From: Arthrobacter oryzae
GTDB taxonomy: Bacteria > Actinomycetota > Actinomycetes > Actinomycetales > Micrococcaceae
DNA length: 64,000 bases
Reading direction: 5' to 3'
Assembly: GCF_003634095.1 (NCBI RefSeq)
Contig: NZ_RBIR01000003.1
Coordinates: 62,001 to 126,000 of the forward strand
Shown here: in pieces, positions 8,185 through 16,820 of the stretch
How positions within the stretch are numbered: position 1 is the first letter of the stretch
Layout: every line of letters starts with the position of its first letter
Notes under the pieces: model-generated
The model's input: only the letters and a program-made list of their open reading frames with translations
The model's database searches: none
Told to the model about the DNA's origin: nothing
Program-made: the position numbers and the translations under genes

Positions 8185-9896
8185 TGATGGCAACTCAGTC
8201 TGGGTCTATTCGGCGGGGCCTGCCGCGCGTCGAAGGCGGTGAGCCCTGGCCTGCAGCAGGCCAGGCGCCCGCTCGCATTGCCGCGGCAGGAGCGGCGGCC
8301 GGGCCGGCGACCGTCAGCAGGGCCGAACCGGCCACCCCCGGGCCGGCGGCAGCCGCGCCCTCCGCTCCCGCCGCTCCCGCCGCACTCCAGGAAGCGGCAG
8401 TCCAGGAAACGGCGGCGGATGCGGCGTTGTCCGTTGCGGCCCCTGCGGTGAACGCCGCCGCTGCAGTGAGTCAGGGCGCCGCGTGGACGCGGCAGCTGCG
8501 CCGTGGCCTTCCGCGCGTGCCGGGCGGCGAGCCTTGGCCACCAGCGGGCGAGGTTTCGGTGTCAGTGGCGGCATTGCCCGGGACGCCCCCCGCAGTCGCC
8601 ACGCCCGCGCCGGCTGCCGCTGCAACTGCGCAAGCCGCGCCGGGACCGACGTCGTCCGCAGTTGCTCCGGCCACACTGGCCACGGGAACCACCCCGTTGC
8701 GTCGCGGGCTTCCCCGTGTCCCCGACGGCGAACCGTGGCCGCCGGCCGGACTTGCCCCTGCGGCCGCTGCAGCCCCTGCGGTGAAGACGGAACCAGAACT
8801 CGTGGCACAGACCTCTGCCCCGGCCCCGGCCGCCGGCGTGGCGGAGGCCCCGGCCCCGGCTGCCGGCGTGGCTGAGGCCGTTGCCGACGCGGCGCCGCGT
8901 CGGACCACGAGCGCAGCCACGAGCGCAGCCGCTCCAGCATCGGCCGCAGCGCCCGTCGCCGCGGAAAAGCCCGCGCGGCCAAAGGCCGAGGCGAGGCTCT
9001 ACGGATCGCGCACCGCGGGACAGTGGATCAAGCTCGCCGTGCTCCTCGCGCTCGGCGCCGTGGCCGCGGCCGGGATTCTTGTGCTCGCCGCGCGCGGCGT
9101 GACCACGCTGCCCGGTGTGCCGGAGTTCCTCAAGAGGTATCCCGGCGCGTATCAGCTGCCCGAGACGGCCCAGCCCGGATTCCCGTGGTGGGCGCAGTGG
9201 GCGCACTTCTTCAACATTTTCCTGATGGTTCTCATCATTCGCTCCGGATACCAGGTGCGCACCCAGCAGAAGCCTCCGGCGTATTGGACGCCGAAGGGTG
9301 GCGGCAAGAAGATCAGCATCAATCTGTGGCTGCACCAGTCGCTCGACATTTTATGGCTGGCCAACGGCCTCATTTTCGTGGTGCTGCTGTTTGCGTCAGG
9401 CCGCTGGCTGCGGATCGTGCCGAGCAGCTGGGAGGCGTTCCCGAACGCGCTCTCCGCGCTCCTGCAGTACATGACACTGGACTGGCCGGTGGAGTCCGGC
9501 TGGGTCAACTACAACAGCCTGCAGCAGATCATGTACTTCCTCGTGGTGTTCGTCGCTGCCCCGCTCGCGGCGATCACGGGTGTGCGCATGAGCGAGTTCT
9601 GGCCGAAGAACGCGAAGACCCTGAACAAGGTCTACCCGGTGGAGGTGGCGCGCGCGATTCACTTCCCGACGATGCTGTTTTTCGTGCTGTTCATCCTGGT
9701 CCACGTGTTCCTGGTGTTCTCGACCGGTGCCCTGCGCAACCTGAACCACATGTTCGGCGGTACCGACGAGGTGAACTGGGTCGGGTTCTGGCTCTTCGCT
9801 GCCGCAATCGCCATCACGGCGGCCGGGTGGTACGCCGCCCGGCCGCTCGTGCTCGCACCCATCGCGAAGCTGTTCGGTCAGGTGAGCAGCCGCTAG
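8184..9896 (+). CDS. ETF-associated cytochrome b561-type protein with triplicate N-terminal motif
   Basis: 570 residues. Residues 1-280 are Ala/Pro-rich and disordered-looking, carrying three copies of a motif near R-x-GLPRV-x-GGEPWP-x-[38 protein letters not shown] and [18 protein letters not shown]. Then come a lone membrane helix ([20 protein letters not shown]) and a cytochrome b module with helices holding histidines in [26 protein letters not shown] and LVHVFLVF, suitable as heme ligands. Inferred role: membrane electron carrier working with EtfAB. The start is GTG 8184 or ATG 8187. The motif repeats are not a feature of ordinary cytochromes b561 known to me. Confidence 0.82.
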   Translation: MMATQSGSIRRGLPRVEGGEPWPAAGQAPARIAAAGAAAGPATVSRAEPATPGPAAAAPSAPAAPAALQEAAVQETAADAALSVAAPAVNAAAAVSQGAAWTRQLRRGLPRVPGGEPWPPAGEVSVSVAALPGTPPAVATPAPAAAATAQAAPGPTSSAVAPATLATGTTPLRRGLPRVPDGEPWPPAGLAPAAAAAPAVKTEPELVAQTSAPAPAAGVAEAPAPAAGVAEAVADAAPRRTTSAATSAAAPASAAAPVAAEKPARPKAEARLYGSRTAGQWIKLAVLLALGAVAAAGILVLAARGVTTLPGVPEFLKRYPGAYQLPETAQPGFPWWAQWAHFFNIFLMVLIIRSGYQVRTQQKPPAYWTPKGGGKKISINLWLHQSLDILWLANGLIFVVLLFASGRWLRIVPSSWEAFPNALSALLQYMTLDWPVESGWVNYNSLQQIMYFLVVFVAAPLAAITGVRMSEFWPKNAKTLNKVYPVEVARAIHFPTMLFFVLFILVHVFLVFSTGALRNLNHMFGGTDEVNWVGFWLFAAAIAITAAGWYAARPLVLAPIAKLFGQVSSR

Positions 9897-10016
9897 GCTC
9901 CGTCGCTTGTTCTGCCGTTTTCGGAGGTTCGTGATCGCCGGGATTGGTTTGAAGGGTTTCCTGTCCTCCGCTGCCACTTTCACACGTTCACCACTGGCAC
10001 ATGGGAGTATTCACAT

Positions 10017-10505
10017 ATGACTACCGACAATGATGGTGCCGACATCCCGGCAGAATTAGGCGCTCAGGGCGCGGACGCCTCGACCGAAGTTCGTGGTTGG
10101 GACCACATCGGGGCCATCATTGTCGATGCCGCGCTGCAGCGGCGACAGAACTACCACGCGACCGTCCAGCCGCGTGTTCTCGCGCTGATTGCGGAGTGGC
10201 CTGATGCGGCAACGACCAGCGGATTCCGCCGGGGACTCGACACGGGGACCCTCTCGGAAGTTATCAGCTGGCCCTCGCCCGGCCGCCTCGCCCAGGTAGA
10301 GGACATGACGGGAGTGCTCGAGCGTGAGGGCATCGAGACGGTGACGGAGCTCCGGGCAGCGCTCGGTGATCAGGCCAGGAGGGCCCTGCTCCGGGAGGCT
10401 CTTGGGGCCGTGCGGCATGTCAGTCCCAAAACGCTGGATTACATCGACACCCTCAGCGGAACCTCCACAGGTGCGGCCGCGGACGGAGGGGCACGCAGCG
10501 AATAA
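10017..10505 (+). CDS. Unknown protein downstream of etf cluster
   Basis: 162 residues, soluble, ATG after GGGAG with 9-nt spacing. The first 25 residues are acidic; the body is helical. Near residues 130-145 AVRHVSPKTLDYIDTL resembles a helix-hairpin-helix turn (the usual form is GIGPKT), and FRRGLDTGTLSEVI and TELRAALGDQARRALL suggest more helices. This could be a small nucleic-acid-binding or protein-interaction domain, but I do not recognise the family. It lies 120 bp after the cytochrome gene on the same strand and converges on the next ABC operon. Confidence 0.65.
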   Translation: MTTDNDGADIPAELGAQGADASTEVRGWDHIGAIIVDAALQRRQNYHATVQPRVLALIAEWPDAATTSGFRRGLDTGTLSEVISWPSPGRLAQVEDMTGVLEREGIETVTELRAALGDQARRALLREALGAVRHVSPKTLDYIDTLSGTSTGAAADGGARSE

Positions 10506-10518
10506 TCCAGCTCCGGGA

Positions 10519-11355
10519 CTAGCCCTTCACGGCGCCCGCCGTCAGGCCTTGGACGATGTATTTGCTCGCGAACGCAAACATGATCAAGGTGGGAACCACC
10601 GTCATCACGGCGGCTGCGGACATCGGCCCCCACTCGATGTTGTAGCTAGTAATGAAGCCGCTGATCGCTGTGGGCACCGTTTTGTTGGAATCCGAATTCA
10701 TGAGGGTGACGGACAAGAACAACTCGTTCCAGCAGTTCACGAAGTTGAAAATGAAGGCCGCGGTGATCCCGGGGAGCATGACAGGCACTAGTACGCGAAA
10801 TAGCGCAACCAGCCGCGAGCAGCCGTCAATCATCGCCGCTTCCTCGAGTGCGTCTGGCACGTTGTCGAAAAACCCGCGCAGCATGATGGTGCTGAAGGGG
10901 ATGCACATGGCGATGTAGACCACTATCAGGCCGCCGCGCGTGTCAACCAGGTTAAGGTTGGTCATCATCATGTAGAGCGGCCCGAGGGCGATGAAGGCCG
11001 GGATCATCTGGGTAACGAGGAACGCCATGACGACCGCCCCCTTGGACGCGAACTCGAACCTGGCGATGATGTACCCGGCGAGAAGGGAAATGACGGTCAC
11101 AACTGCCCCAGAAACGCTCGCCGCGACCAGGCTGTTGACCATGTACAGACCGAAGTTGGCTTGGTTGAACAGGCCAGCAAAGTTGTCGAAGGAGATCTTT
11201 TCCGGCCAGTACTGGAGCGGGAACTTATAGATCGCGCCCGGGCTCTTCAGCGCCGTGACGGTGATCCAGTACAGCGGAAACAACGTGATGACCAGCCACA
11301 GCCCGAGGAATCCGAACTTGGCAGTCCGGCCAGGCAGCGTCGTCTTGTGCATCAT
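10519..11355 (-). CDS. Carbohydrate ABC transporter permease, MalG type
   Basis: 278 residues, six predicted membrane helices starting with FGFLGLWLVITLFPLYWITV. The EAA loop is EEAAMIDGCSRLVALFRVLV followed by PVMLPG. It forms the permease pair with the adjacent MalF-type protein, which it overlaps by 4 bp (ATGA at 11352-11355). It is the third gene of the leftward binding protein-MalF-MalG operon. The associated PLP enzyme and FadR regulator suggest a substrate linked to amino-sugar or amino-acid-derived compounds, but this is only context. Confidence 0.94.
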   Translation of the reverse strand: MMHKTTLPGRTAKFGFLGLWLVITLFPLYWITVTALKSPGAIYKFPLQYWPEKISFDNFAGLFNQANFGLYMVNSLVAASVSGAVVTVISLLAGYIIARFEFASKGAVVMAFLVTQMIPAFIALGPLYMMMTNLNLVDTRGGLIVVYIAMCIPFSTIMLRGFFDNVPDALEEAAMIDGCSRLVALFRVLVPVMLPGITAAFIFNFVNCWNELFLSVTLMNSDSNKTVPTAISGFITSYNIEWGPMSAAAVMTVVPTLIMFAFASKYIVQGLTAGAVKG

Positions 11356-12317
11356 GTGGTTTTCCTCCCGTGCACGATCTGCAGGTAAAAGACTGCGAAG
11401 ACAAGCATGATGAACAGCATGATTAGGCCGATCGCGGACGCGACGCCATAGTCGCCCTGCTGGGTCTTTTCAATCATGAAAGTCGTGACGATGTGAGTCT
11501 GGCCCGCCGGTCCCCCGCCCGTCATGCCGTAAATGATGTCGGGGAAATTGAAGATCCAAATCACGCGCAGCAGCACGGTCAGCGCAAGCGTGGTGCGGAT
11601 GTAGGGCACCGTCACGCTGAACAGCGTGCGGGCCCTGCCGGCGCCGTCCATGCTTGCGGACTCGTACAGCTCATCCGGGACGGACTGCAACGCGGCCAGG
11701 ATCATGATGGCGAAGAAGGTCACCCCGTACCAGACATTGGCGATGATGATTGCCACCATGGCCAGCGAAGGGTCGGCCAGCCATGGTAGCGGACTCTGGA
11801 TTAGATGCGCCTTCATCAGCAAGTCGTTCACTACGCCGAACTCGCCATTGAACATCCAACGGAAGAGGATTCCGATGAGGAACCCGGAGACGGCCCACGG
11901 GAAGAAGATGAAGGCCTGATACGGCCCGCGGAGGAAGAACCTCCGTCGCAGCAGTAGGGCGAGCGAGAACCCGATCAGGAACTGGGGAATCAGCGAGCCG
12001 ATAACCCAGGTCGCCGAGTTGACCAGCGCCGTCCAAAACTGGTCGGATCCGAAGATGGCCACGAAGTTGTCGAAACCGATCCAATCAGTGTTGCTCAGGT
12101 CGTTCAGGTTCCAGTTGCGAAACGCCATCTGGCTGCCGAAGAGCATCGGGTAATACGTGAACACCGATACGAAGACGGCAGCCGGGGCCAGGAAACCGGC
12201 GATGGTCAATCCCCGTCTGGCGGTGAACGATCGGCGGCGCCCCGGTCCGCCGCGGCGGCGAGGGCCGTCGGCCGTTGCCGGCAGACGAACCTCACCCTCC
12301 GTAGTTTTAACCGTCAT
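11352..12317 (-). CDS. Carbohydrate ABC transporter permease, MalF type
   Basis: 321 residues counted from ATG 12317, chosen because it overlaps the binding-protein stop as ATGA (12314-12317). An Arg/Gly-rich cytoplasmic lead precedes TM1 (LTIAGFLAPAAVFVSVFTYY). The EAA loop reads ELYESASMDGAGRARTLFSV, slightly diverged (ESA for EAA). It is the inner-membrane half of the second sugar importer. Overlap with both neighbours implies coupled translation and fixed stoichiometry. Confidence 0.93.
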   Translation of the reverse strand: MTVKTTEGEVRLPATADGPRRRGGPGRRRSFTARRGLTIAGFLAPAAVFVSVFTYYPMLFGSQMAFRNWNLNDLSNTDWIGFDNFVAIFGSDQFWTALVNSATWVIGSLIPQFLIGFSLALLLRRRFFLRGPYQAFIFFPWAVSGFLIGILFRWMFNGEFGVVNDLLMKAHLIQSPLPWLADPSLAMVAIIIANVWYGVTFFAIMILAALQSVPDELYESASMDGAGRARTLFSVTVPYIRTTLALTVLLRVIWIFNFPDIIYGMTGGGPAGQTHIVTTFMIEKTQQGDYGVASAIGLIMLFIMLVFAVFYLQIVHGRKTT

Positions 12318-13627
12318 GACTGTCCGGCGGTCTTCCACTTGGCCGTCCAGTACTGGTCCCAGCTGGCCAAGAGTTGGTCGGTGGTCATCTTGCCGGTGAG
12401 AGCCTGCTGGAGTTCTGAATCGGACTTAGTAACCCACTCGCTCCACCATGAGACGGTTCGCGGCTGGATCACGTTCAGGTACGTGTCGGGGTGCTGGTTC
12501 ATGGTCACGTAGGCCGCCCAGGGACCGGTTTTGAAGAAAGGATCGTCCGTAGCGCTCTTCACGATCGGGACGAGTGAGTTCTTCTTGGCGAATTCCACAG
12601 TGCGTGGACCGGAGGTAAGAAATTCGGTCAGCTTCAGAGCCTCGGCTTTGTGCTGGCTGCTCTGGGCGATACCCCAGCCGGCGGTGGCCACGGGCTGGGC
12701 TGCTTTCCCAGACGGCCCCACCAGTAGTGGGGTGGTACTCCACTGGTCCTTGGTGATGGATTGGGACTGGCCGAGCGTCTCGATTACCTCGGGGTCCTGA
12801 AGGAGGAACGCGGTGGAACCGGAGCTGAACCCCTGCACCATCTCCGGATAGCCCCAGGCGATGGAGGACGGCGGGGAGCCATTCTTGAAAAGCTCAATAT
12901 ACGACTGCATCGCCGTCTTCGCCTCGGGGGCGGAGAAGATGGTGCTGCCGTCCTTGAGCTTGAACGCATTCTTGGTGTCGAGTTTGTCTGCAACGTACGC
13001 CTCAATGATCGCGACGGCGTTGGTGTTGCCGTTTTTGCCGCCGCGGAAGGCGTAGCCGTACTGGTTCTTCGATGGATCGTTAATCTTCTCCGCCTGCTTG
13101 ATCAGGTCATCCCAGCTGTGGGGCGGCGAGTCGAAGCCGGACTGCTTGATCAAGTCCGTGCGGTAGTAGGTGCTCAACCCATAGAAACCGTACGGAACGT
13201 AGTACGCCTTGCCGTTCTGGGTGGCGTAGCTCTTGGCGTTGTCCGTCAGATCGTTCCATCCGTCCCAGCCCTGAAGATCGCTCTTCATGTCGTATAGCCA
13301 GCCATTGGAGCTGAACGGTCCAACGGTGATGTCCCTGGCTTCTAGGACGTCGATGCCCTTGCCGGACTGCAGCATTTGCTGAATCTTCTGGTCGGCCGAG
13401 TCGGTGGGCGGCGAAATCAGGTTTACGGTGATGTTCGGATTGGCCTTCTGGAAGTCTGCCAACTGGCTCTTGATCAGGGTTGTGCGCGCCGGGCTGGTGA
13501 GGCTTTCGACCATGTTGAGGGTGACCTTTCCGTCACCGCTTCCGTTAGCGTCGCCCGGGCCGCAGCCGGTCATCGTCAGCGCGGCAGCCAACCCAATCGC
13601 CGCGCCCCTGAACAATTTGTTTGACAT
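12314..13627 (-). CDS. Extracellular solute-binding lipoprotein (family 1)
   Basis: 437 residues. MSNKLFRGAAIGLAAALTMT precedes the lipobox cysteine (MTGC, Cys22), then a Gly/Asp linker. Body motifs such as YYVPYGFYGLSTYYRTDLIK and EMVQGFSSGSTAFLLQD fit family 1 sugar-binding proteins. The ATG at 13627 is preceded by AAGGAG. It is the first gene of the importer and lies 54 bp after the PLP-enzyme gene on the same strand, so all four genes may be one transcript. The ligand is unknown. Confidence 0.92.
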   Translation of the reverse strand: MSNKLFRGAAIGLAAALTMTGCGPGDANGSGDGKVTLNMVESLTSPARTTLIKSQLADFQKANPNITVNLISPPTDSADQKIQQMLQSGKGIDVLEARDITVGPFSSNGWLYDMKSDLQGWDGWNDLTDNAKSYATQNGKAYYVPYGFYGLSTYYRTDLIKQSGFDSPPHSWDDLIKQAEKINDPSKNQYGYAFRGGKNGNTNAVAIIEAYVADKLDTKNAFKLKDGSTIFSAPEAKTAMQSYIELFKNGSPPSSIAWGYPEMVQGFSSGSTAFLLQDPEVIETLGQSQSITKDQWSTTPLLVGPSGKAAQPVATAGWGIAQSSQHKAEALKLTEFLTSGPRTVEFAKKNSLVPIVKSATDDPFFKTGPWAAYVTMNQHPDTYLNVIQPRTVSWWSEWVTKSDSELQQALTGKMTTDQLLASWDQYWTAKWKTAGQS

Positions 13628-13680
13628 GCCGTGCTCCTTTTCGTTGGCGGTGGTGCCACTGTCACTGATGGTGGAGGTAT

Positions 13681-14988
13681 TTACTTTCGCCTTTCCGTTC
13701 GACCGAGTTCCACGATGAACGGGACGGCCCGTTCGACGAAGTCCTCGAAATCGTCCGCGGTGTTGTAGACGTGGGTTGAGAGCCGGAGGTATCCATGCCC
13801 TCCCCAATGGGTGATCGCGGATTCGATGCCCAACTGGGCGGCGATGATGTGCCGGAGCCAATGCGCCTCTTCCTGCGTTTCAACCAGACCGGCCGGCAGG
13901 CGGACGAGCCGGAGCCCGTTCACGGGGACCCCGACGGACACCGCAGCATCCTCGCCGGTGGCGGCGGTCAGCGCACCCACCACGATGGATTGGGCATAGT
14001 CGGCCAGTTCGGTAATGTACCGGCGCATCTCATCCCATCCATACCGTTGCTCCAGCGTCGCCATCGCGACAGGGGCCGCCAGGTACGAAGTGATATCAAT
14101 CGTTCCCTGCTGGTCGAAACGTGCAGGGAACGGCTCTGGGGCCCCCCACGAGTCGATGAGCGGGTACAAAACCTGGGTGTGCGGGCCGGAGGCAACGAGG
14201 GCAGCAGTCCCGCGGGGGGCGCAGGCAAACTTATGGAGGTTGCCGACCCAAAAGTCCGCACCGATCCCGGCGAGTGGTTCGGCAAACAACCCCGGGGAAT
14301 GGGCGGCGTCGACCAGCACAGGGATGCCGCGCCGACGGCCCTCGGCCGCGATCCGTCCGGCCGGCAGTACCCGCGCGGTTGCCGAGGTGACATGGTCGAT
14401 GACCACCAGCGCAGTGTTCTCGTTTAGGGTCCCCGTTACCCGGTCGAAAACTTCGTCGTCCGAAGCGTCCAAGGGAATGTGGACGGAGTTTACGGAGCCC
14501 TCCCAGCGCGCGGCCAGCCGCTGAGCTCCCATCAGTATGGCGCCATAGCTGTGGTCTGTGGTGACGATTTCCATGCCGCGCCAGGCGGGGACATTGTTGT
14601 AGACAACGCTGGCGCCGGCGCTTGCGTTGGGCACCAGCGCCGTGGCGTCCTGCGGTGCGCCCAGGTACGCGGCAATCCGGCGCCGGGCCGGTGCTACCTT
14701 GCCGGGCATGTCCATGAACCAGTCACAGGGGTTGGCATTCATGATGCCGGAGAGCTCACGCTGGGCCCGCAGCGCAGCCGACGGAACGGCGCCGAAAGAT
14801 CCATGGTTGATGTGCCGTACACCCGCAGCGAGGGAAAAATCCGTGCTGGCCGGCGCTCCTTCAGGGGTTAACATCGCCTCGGGCCGCCGCGGCGCCGCAC
14901 CGGCCCCGGGAAAACGGCCGGCGTCAGGGCCCCCGGAACCTTCGGGATCCTTGCGTGAGACCTTCGGCATTGCCGCCCCGGGAACCAT
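13681..14988 (-). CDS. Aminotransferase class V, isopenicillin-N-epimerase-like PLP enzyme
   Basis: 435 residues. The fold-type I features are present: HINHGSFGAVPSAALRAQ near the start, the PLP aspartate in VLVDAAHSPGLFA, and the Schiff-base lysine in GNLHKFACAPRG. This HGSFG/NLHK pattern is typical of the CefD (isopenicillin N epimerase-like) branch, whose members act as epimerases or desulfurases on varied substrates. No penicillin genes are nearby, so the antibiotic role is unlikely; it probably processes the compound imported by the ABC system that follows. A weaker alternative start is ATG 14874. Confidence 0.82.
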   Translation of the reverse strand: MVPGAAMPKVSRKDPEGSGGPDAGRFPGAGAAPRRPEAMLTPEGAPASTDFSLAAGVRHINHGSFGAVPSAALRAQRELSGIMNANPCDWFMDMPGKVAPARRRIAAYLGAPQDATALVPNASAGASVVYNNVPAWRGMEIVTTDHSYGAILMGAQRLAARWEGSVNSVHIPLDASDDEVFDRVTGTLNENTALVVIDHVTSATARVLPAGRIAAEGRRRGIPVLVDAAHSPGLFAEPLAGIGADFWVGNLHKFACAPRGTAALVASGPHTQVLYPLIDSWGAPEPFPARFDQQGTIDITSYLAAPVAMATLEQRYGWDEMRRYITELADYAQSIVVGALTAATGEDAAVSVGVPVNGLRLVRLPAGLVETQEEAHWLRHIIAAQLGIESAITHWGGHGYLRLSTHVYNTADDFEDFVERAVPFIVELGRTERRK

Positions 14989-15046
14989 CGGACTCCAATC
15001 AACGTCGCTTCAGCGGAACTTCTCTGTCCCGTAGTTCGCACAAGCA

Positions 15047-15060
15047 TAGTCATCAGACCA
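15047..15060. promoter_or_regulatory. Candidate FadR/GntR operator in divergent promoter region
   Basis: TAGTCATCAGACCA is a near-palindrome (TGGTC and GACTA arms around TGAT on the minus strand), the form seen for many FadR-subfamily operators (TGGT-N-ACCA). It lies between the divergent PLP-enzyme operon and the FadR-type gene, where an autoregulatory site is expected. The assignment is by pattern and position only. Confidence 0.4.
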
Positions 15061-15221
15061 CTTTTCGCAAGAGCTGCGCCTCGAGTTTTTTTGGATCGAT
15101 TCATCGCTTCATATTCGCGCGGTGAGCGAGCTAGGACGAGAGGAGCATAAAAGTCATCTGAGGAGTATCGTCGGTAGGGTTAGCGTCGGTGTAACGCGGT
15201 TCCCGGCGCGGGAGTAAACCG

Positions 15222-15944
15222 ATGAGGGGACTATGCGGCATGACGGTACTGAATGAAGCCCTCGACGGGCTGCGACGGATGATTGCGGCTGGCGAAGTTA
15301 CTCCTGGGGAGAAGTTTCCGTCAGAGACGGAACTTTGCGCGCGCCTGAACGTGTCCCGCAGTTCGCTCCGGGAGGCCGTGCGCACATTGAGTGCGCTGGG
15401 CGTCATTGAATCTCGTCACGGCTCCGGAACTTATTTGTCCAGGCTCGACCCCGCCCAGGTCATCCGGAATTTCTCGCTGACGGTTGATCTGCTACCGCTG
15501 GACAGCCTCCTGCAACTCTTTGAGATCCGAAGGGTTCTGGAGGCGCACATGGCCGCGCAGGCGGCAGCCCGCTGCACACCCGCACTGGCGGACAGCCTAA
15601 ACTCGCTAATTGTCCGGATGGAAGACGAACCTGATCCCCGCCTCGCGGCAGATCTCGACAGCCAGTTCCACCGGCTGATTTGCGACGCCGGCGGCAACCC
15701 GACAATCACATCCCTCATTGATGTCTTCCGGTCCCGTGGCAGCCACTACAAGATCATGGAGGGGACCGCGGCCGCCGAAGTCCGCGCCGCCAGCGACGCC
15801 GGCCACCGAAGCATTGCGGCCGCGATCATTGCGCGGGATCCCATTGCGGCCCAGAGTGCCGCCGCTTCGCACGTGGCCCAGACCGAATACTGGCTGCGGC
15901 TGTTGCTTGACCCCGGAACTCCCCACGTTGCCGAAGCGATCTAG
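15222..15944 (+). CDS. FadR-subfamily GntR transcriptional regulator
   Basis: 240 residues. An N-terminal winged helix (EKFPSETELCARLNVSRSSL, then REAVRTLSALGVIESRHGSG) is followed by an all-helical FCD ligand domain with LFEIRRVLEAHMAAQAA and the metal-site pattern D-x3-H (DLDSQFHRLI) plus later histidines (DAGHRSIAAAI, ASHVAQTEYW). FCD regulators sense organic or sugar acids, often through bound metal. It is divergent from the PLP-enzyme/ABC operon and almost certainly controls it. ATG 15222 was chosen for GGGAG 7 nt upstream; ATG 15240 is an alternative. Confidence 0.92.
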   Translation: MRGLCGMTVLNEALDGLRRMIAAGEVTPGEKFPSETELCARLNVSRSSLREAVRTLSALGVIESRHGSGTYLSRLDPAQVIRNFSLTVDLLPLDSLLQLFEIRRVLEAHMAAQAAARCTPALADSLNSLIVRMEDEPDPRLAADLDSQFHRLICDAGGNPTITSLIDVFRSRGSHYKIMEGTAAAEVRAASDAGHRSIAAAIIARDPIAAQSAAASHVAQTEYWLRLLLDPGTPHVAEAI

Positions 15945-16232
15945 CCCCAATCGGCTGTGCCTTCGTACCGCACGTGTTGTCGAATATAGAGTGCAGCGGG
16001 TCGCCGCCCACCCCGCATCGGCAGTTCGAGTCAGGCCTGCGTTTTGTATGGGACGCGACGAGGTTGCTGCTGTAGGCCCGGCCCAGCCCTGCAATAGGCC
16101 GGGCTGCTCGTCCGCCTACGCCGGCGACCTTATGCCAGTTCCGCCTTTTACCCAGGGAATGCCAGAGGTCCGTCACAGATCTGGATTGATTTTGCCGTCT
16201 TCAGACTGAATCGCCGGGTCCACCAGACAACG
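15945..16232. other. Gene-free stretch between FadR gene and tRNA terminator
   Basis: No frame here has neighbour-like codon use or a start with a ribosome site. The only structure seen is a short GGCCCGG/CCGGGC-type inverted repeat near 16077-16111 that could stop the rightward regulator transcript. Nothing else is recognised. Confidence 0.4.
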
Positions 16233-16277
16233 AAAAAACCCCGCAGTTCCCGTGTAAACACTGGGAACTGCGGGGTT
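16233..16277 (-). terminator. Rho-independent terminator of tRNA operon
   Basis: Fifteen-base arms AACCCCGCAGTTCCC (16237-16251) and GGGAACTGCGGGGTT (16263-16277) pair perfectly. Read leftwards the stem runs into TTTTTT. It lies 5 bp after the 3' CCA of tRNA-Phe and ends the Glu-Asp-Phe transcript. Confidence 0.95.
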
Positions 16278-16282
16278 CTAGC

Positions 16283-16358
16283 TGGTGGCTCCGACCGGCG
16301 TCGATCCGGTGACCTTTCGATTTTCAGTCGAACGCTCTACCAACTGAGCTACAGAGCC
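16283..16358 (-). tRNA. tRNA-Phe (anticodon GAA)
   Basis: Cloverleaf on the minus strand: acceptor GGCTCTG with CGGAGCC (one wobble pair), D arm GCTCAGTTGGTAGAGC, anticodon stem TTCGA/TCGAA around loop CTGAAAA (GAA), T arm CCGGATCGACGCCGG. The 3' CCA is encoded (16283-16285). It is the last of three tRNAs in one leftward transcript. Confidence 0.97.
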
Positions 16359-16406
16359 TAGGTGACATGTCACCTTGACAGCCGGAACTTCTTCCGACAA
16401 TCAGAG

Positions 16407-16480
16407 CGACCCTGACGGGACTTGAACCCGCGACCTCCGCCGTGACAGGGCGGCGCGCTAACCAACTGCGCTACAGGGCC
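16407..16480 (-). tRNA. tRNA-Asp (anticodon GTC)
   Basis: Minus-strand cloverleaf: acceptor GGCCCTG/CAGGGTC, D arm GCGCAGTTGGTTAGCGC, anticodon stem CCGCC/GGCGG around loop CTGTCAC (GTC), T arm CGGGTTCAAGTCCCG, discriminator G. CCA is not encoded. Confidence 0.97.
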
Positions 16481-16585
16481 TTGCTTGTTTACTGCTTGTT
16501 CTTGCTGCTTGCAGTATCGCTACCGCAATTTTTCAAGGCCTTTAGCCTACCAGACTTTTTCATCCGGCCCGACCAGTTCCCTGCG

Positions 16586-16658
16586 TACCCCCAACGGGAT
16601 TCGAACCCGTGCCGCCGCCGTGAAAGGGCGGTGTCCTAGGCCGCTAGACGATGGGGGC
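16586..16658 (-). tRNA. tRNA-Glu (anticodon TTC)
   Basis: Minus-strand cloverleaf: acceptor GCCCCCA/TGGGGGT (first pair G-U), anticodon stem CCGCC/GGCGG around loop CTTTCAC (TTC), T arm CGGGTTCGAATCCCG, discriminator A. It is the first tRNA of the Glu-Asp-Phe cluster; its promoter should lie in 16659-16820. Confidence 0.97.
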
Positions 16659-16820
16659 CAGAACTCCATCCGGTTGAACACATCAGGGCAAAAATTAAGG
16701 GCCGAAGCCTGTCGTTTTTTTCCTCGCGGGTTCCTCCGAACGGGACTATAAAACTATAAGGGCAGACCCCCGGAATATCCAAAATCAGCGGCCCGCCGGT
16801 GCAAGACGAGCGCGGGGTGG

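Noticed and set aside
16283..16658. tRNA cluster as an integration site
   Set aside because: No integrase, no direct repeat of a tRNA 3' end and no change in base composition on either side.
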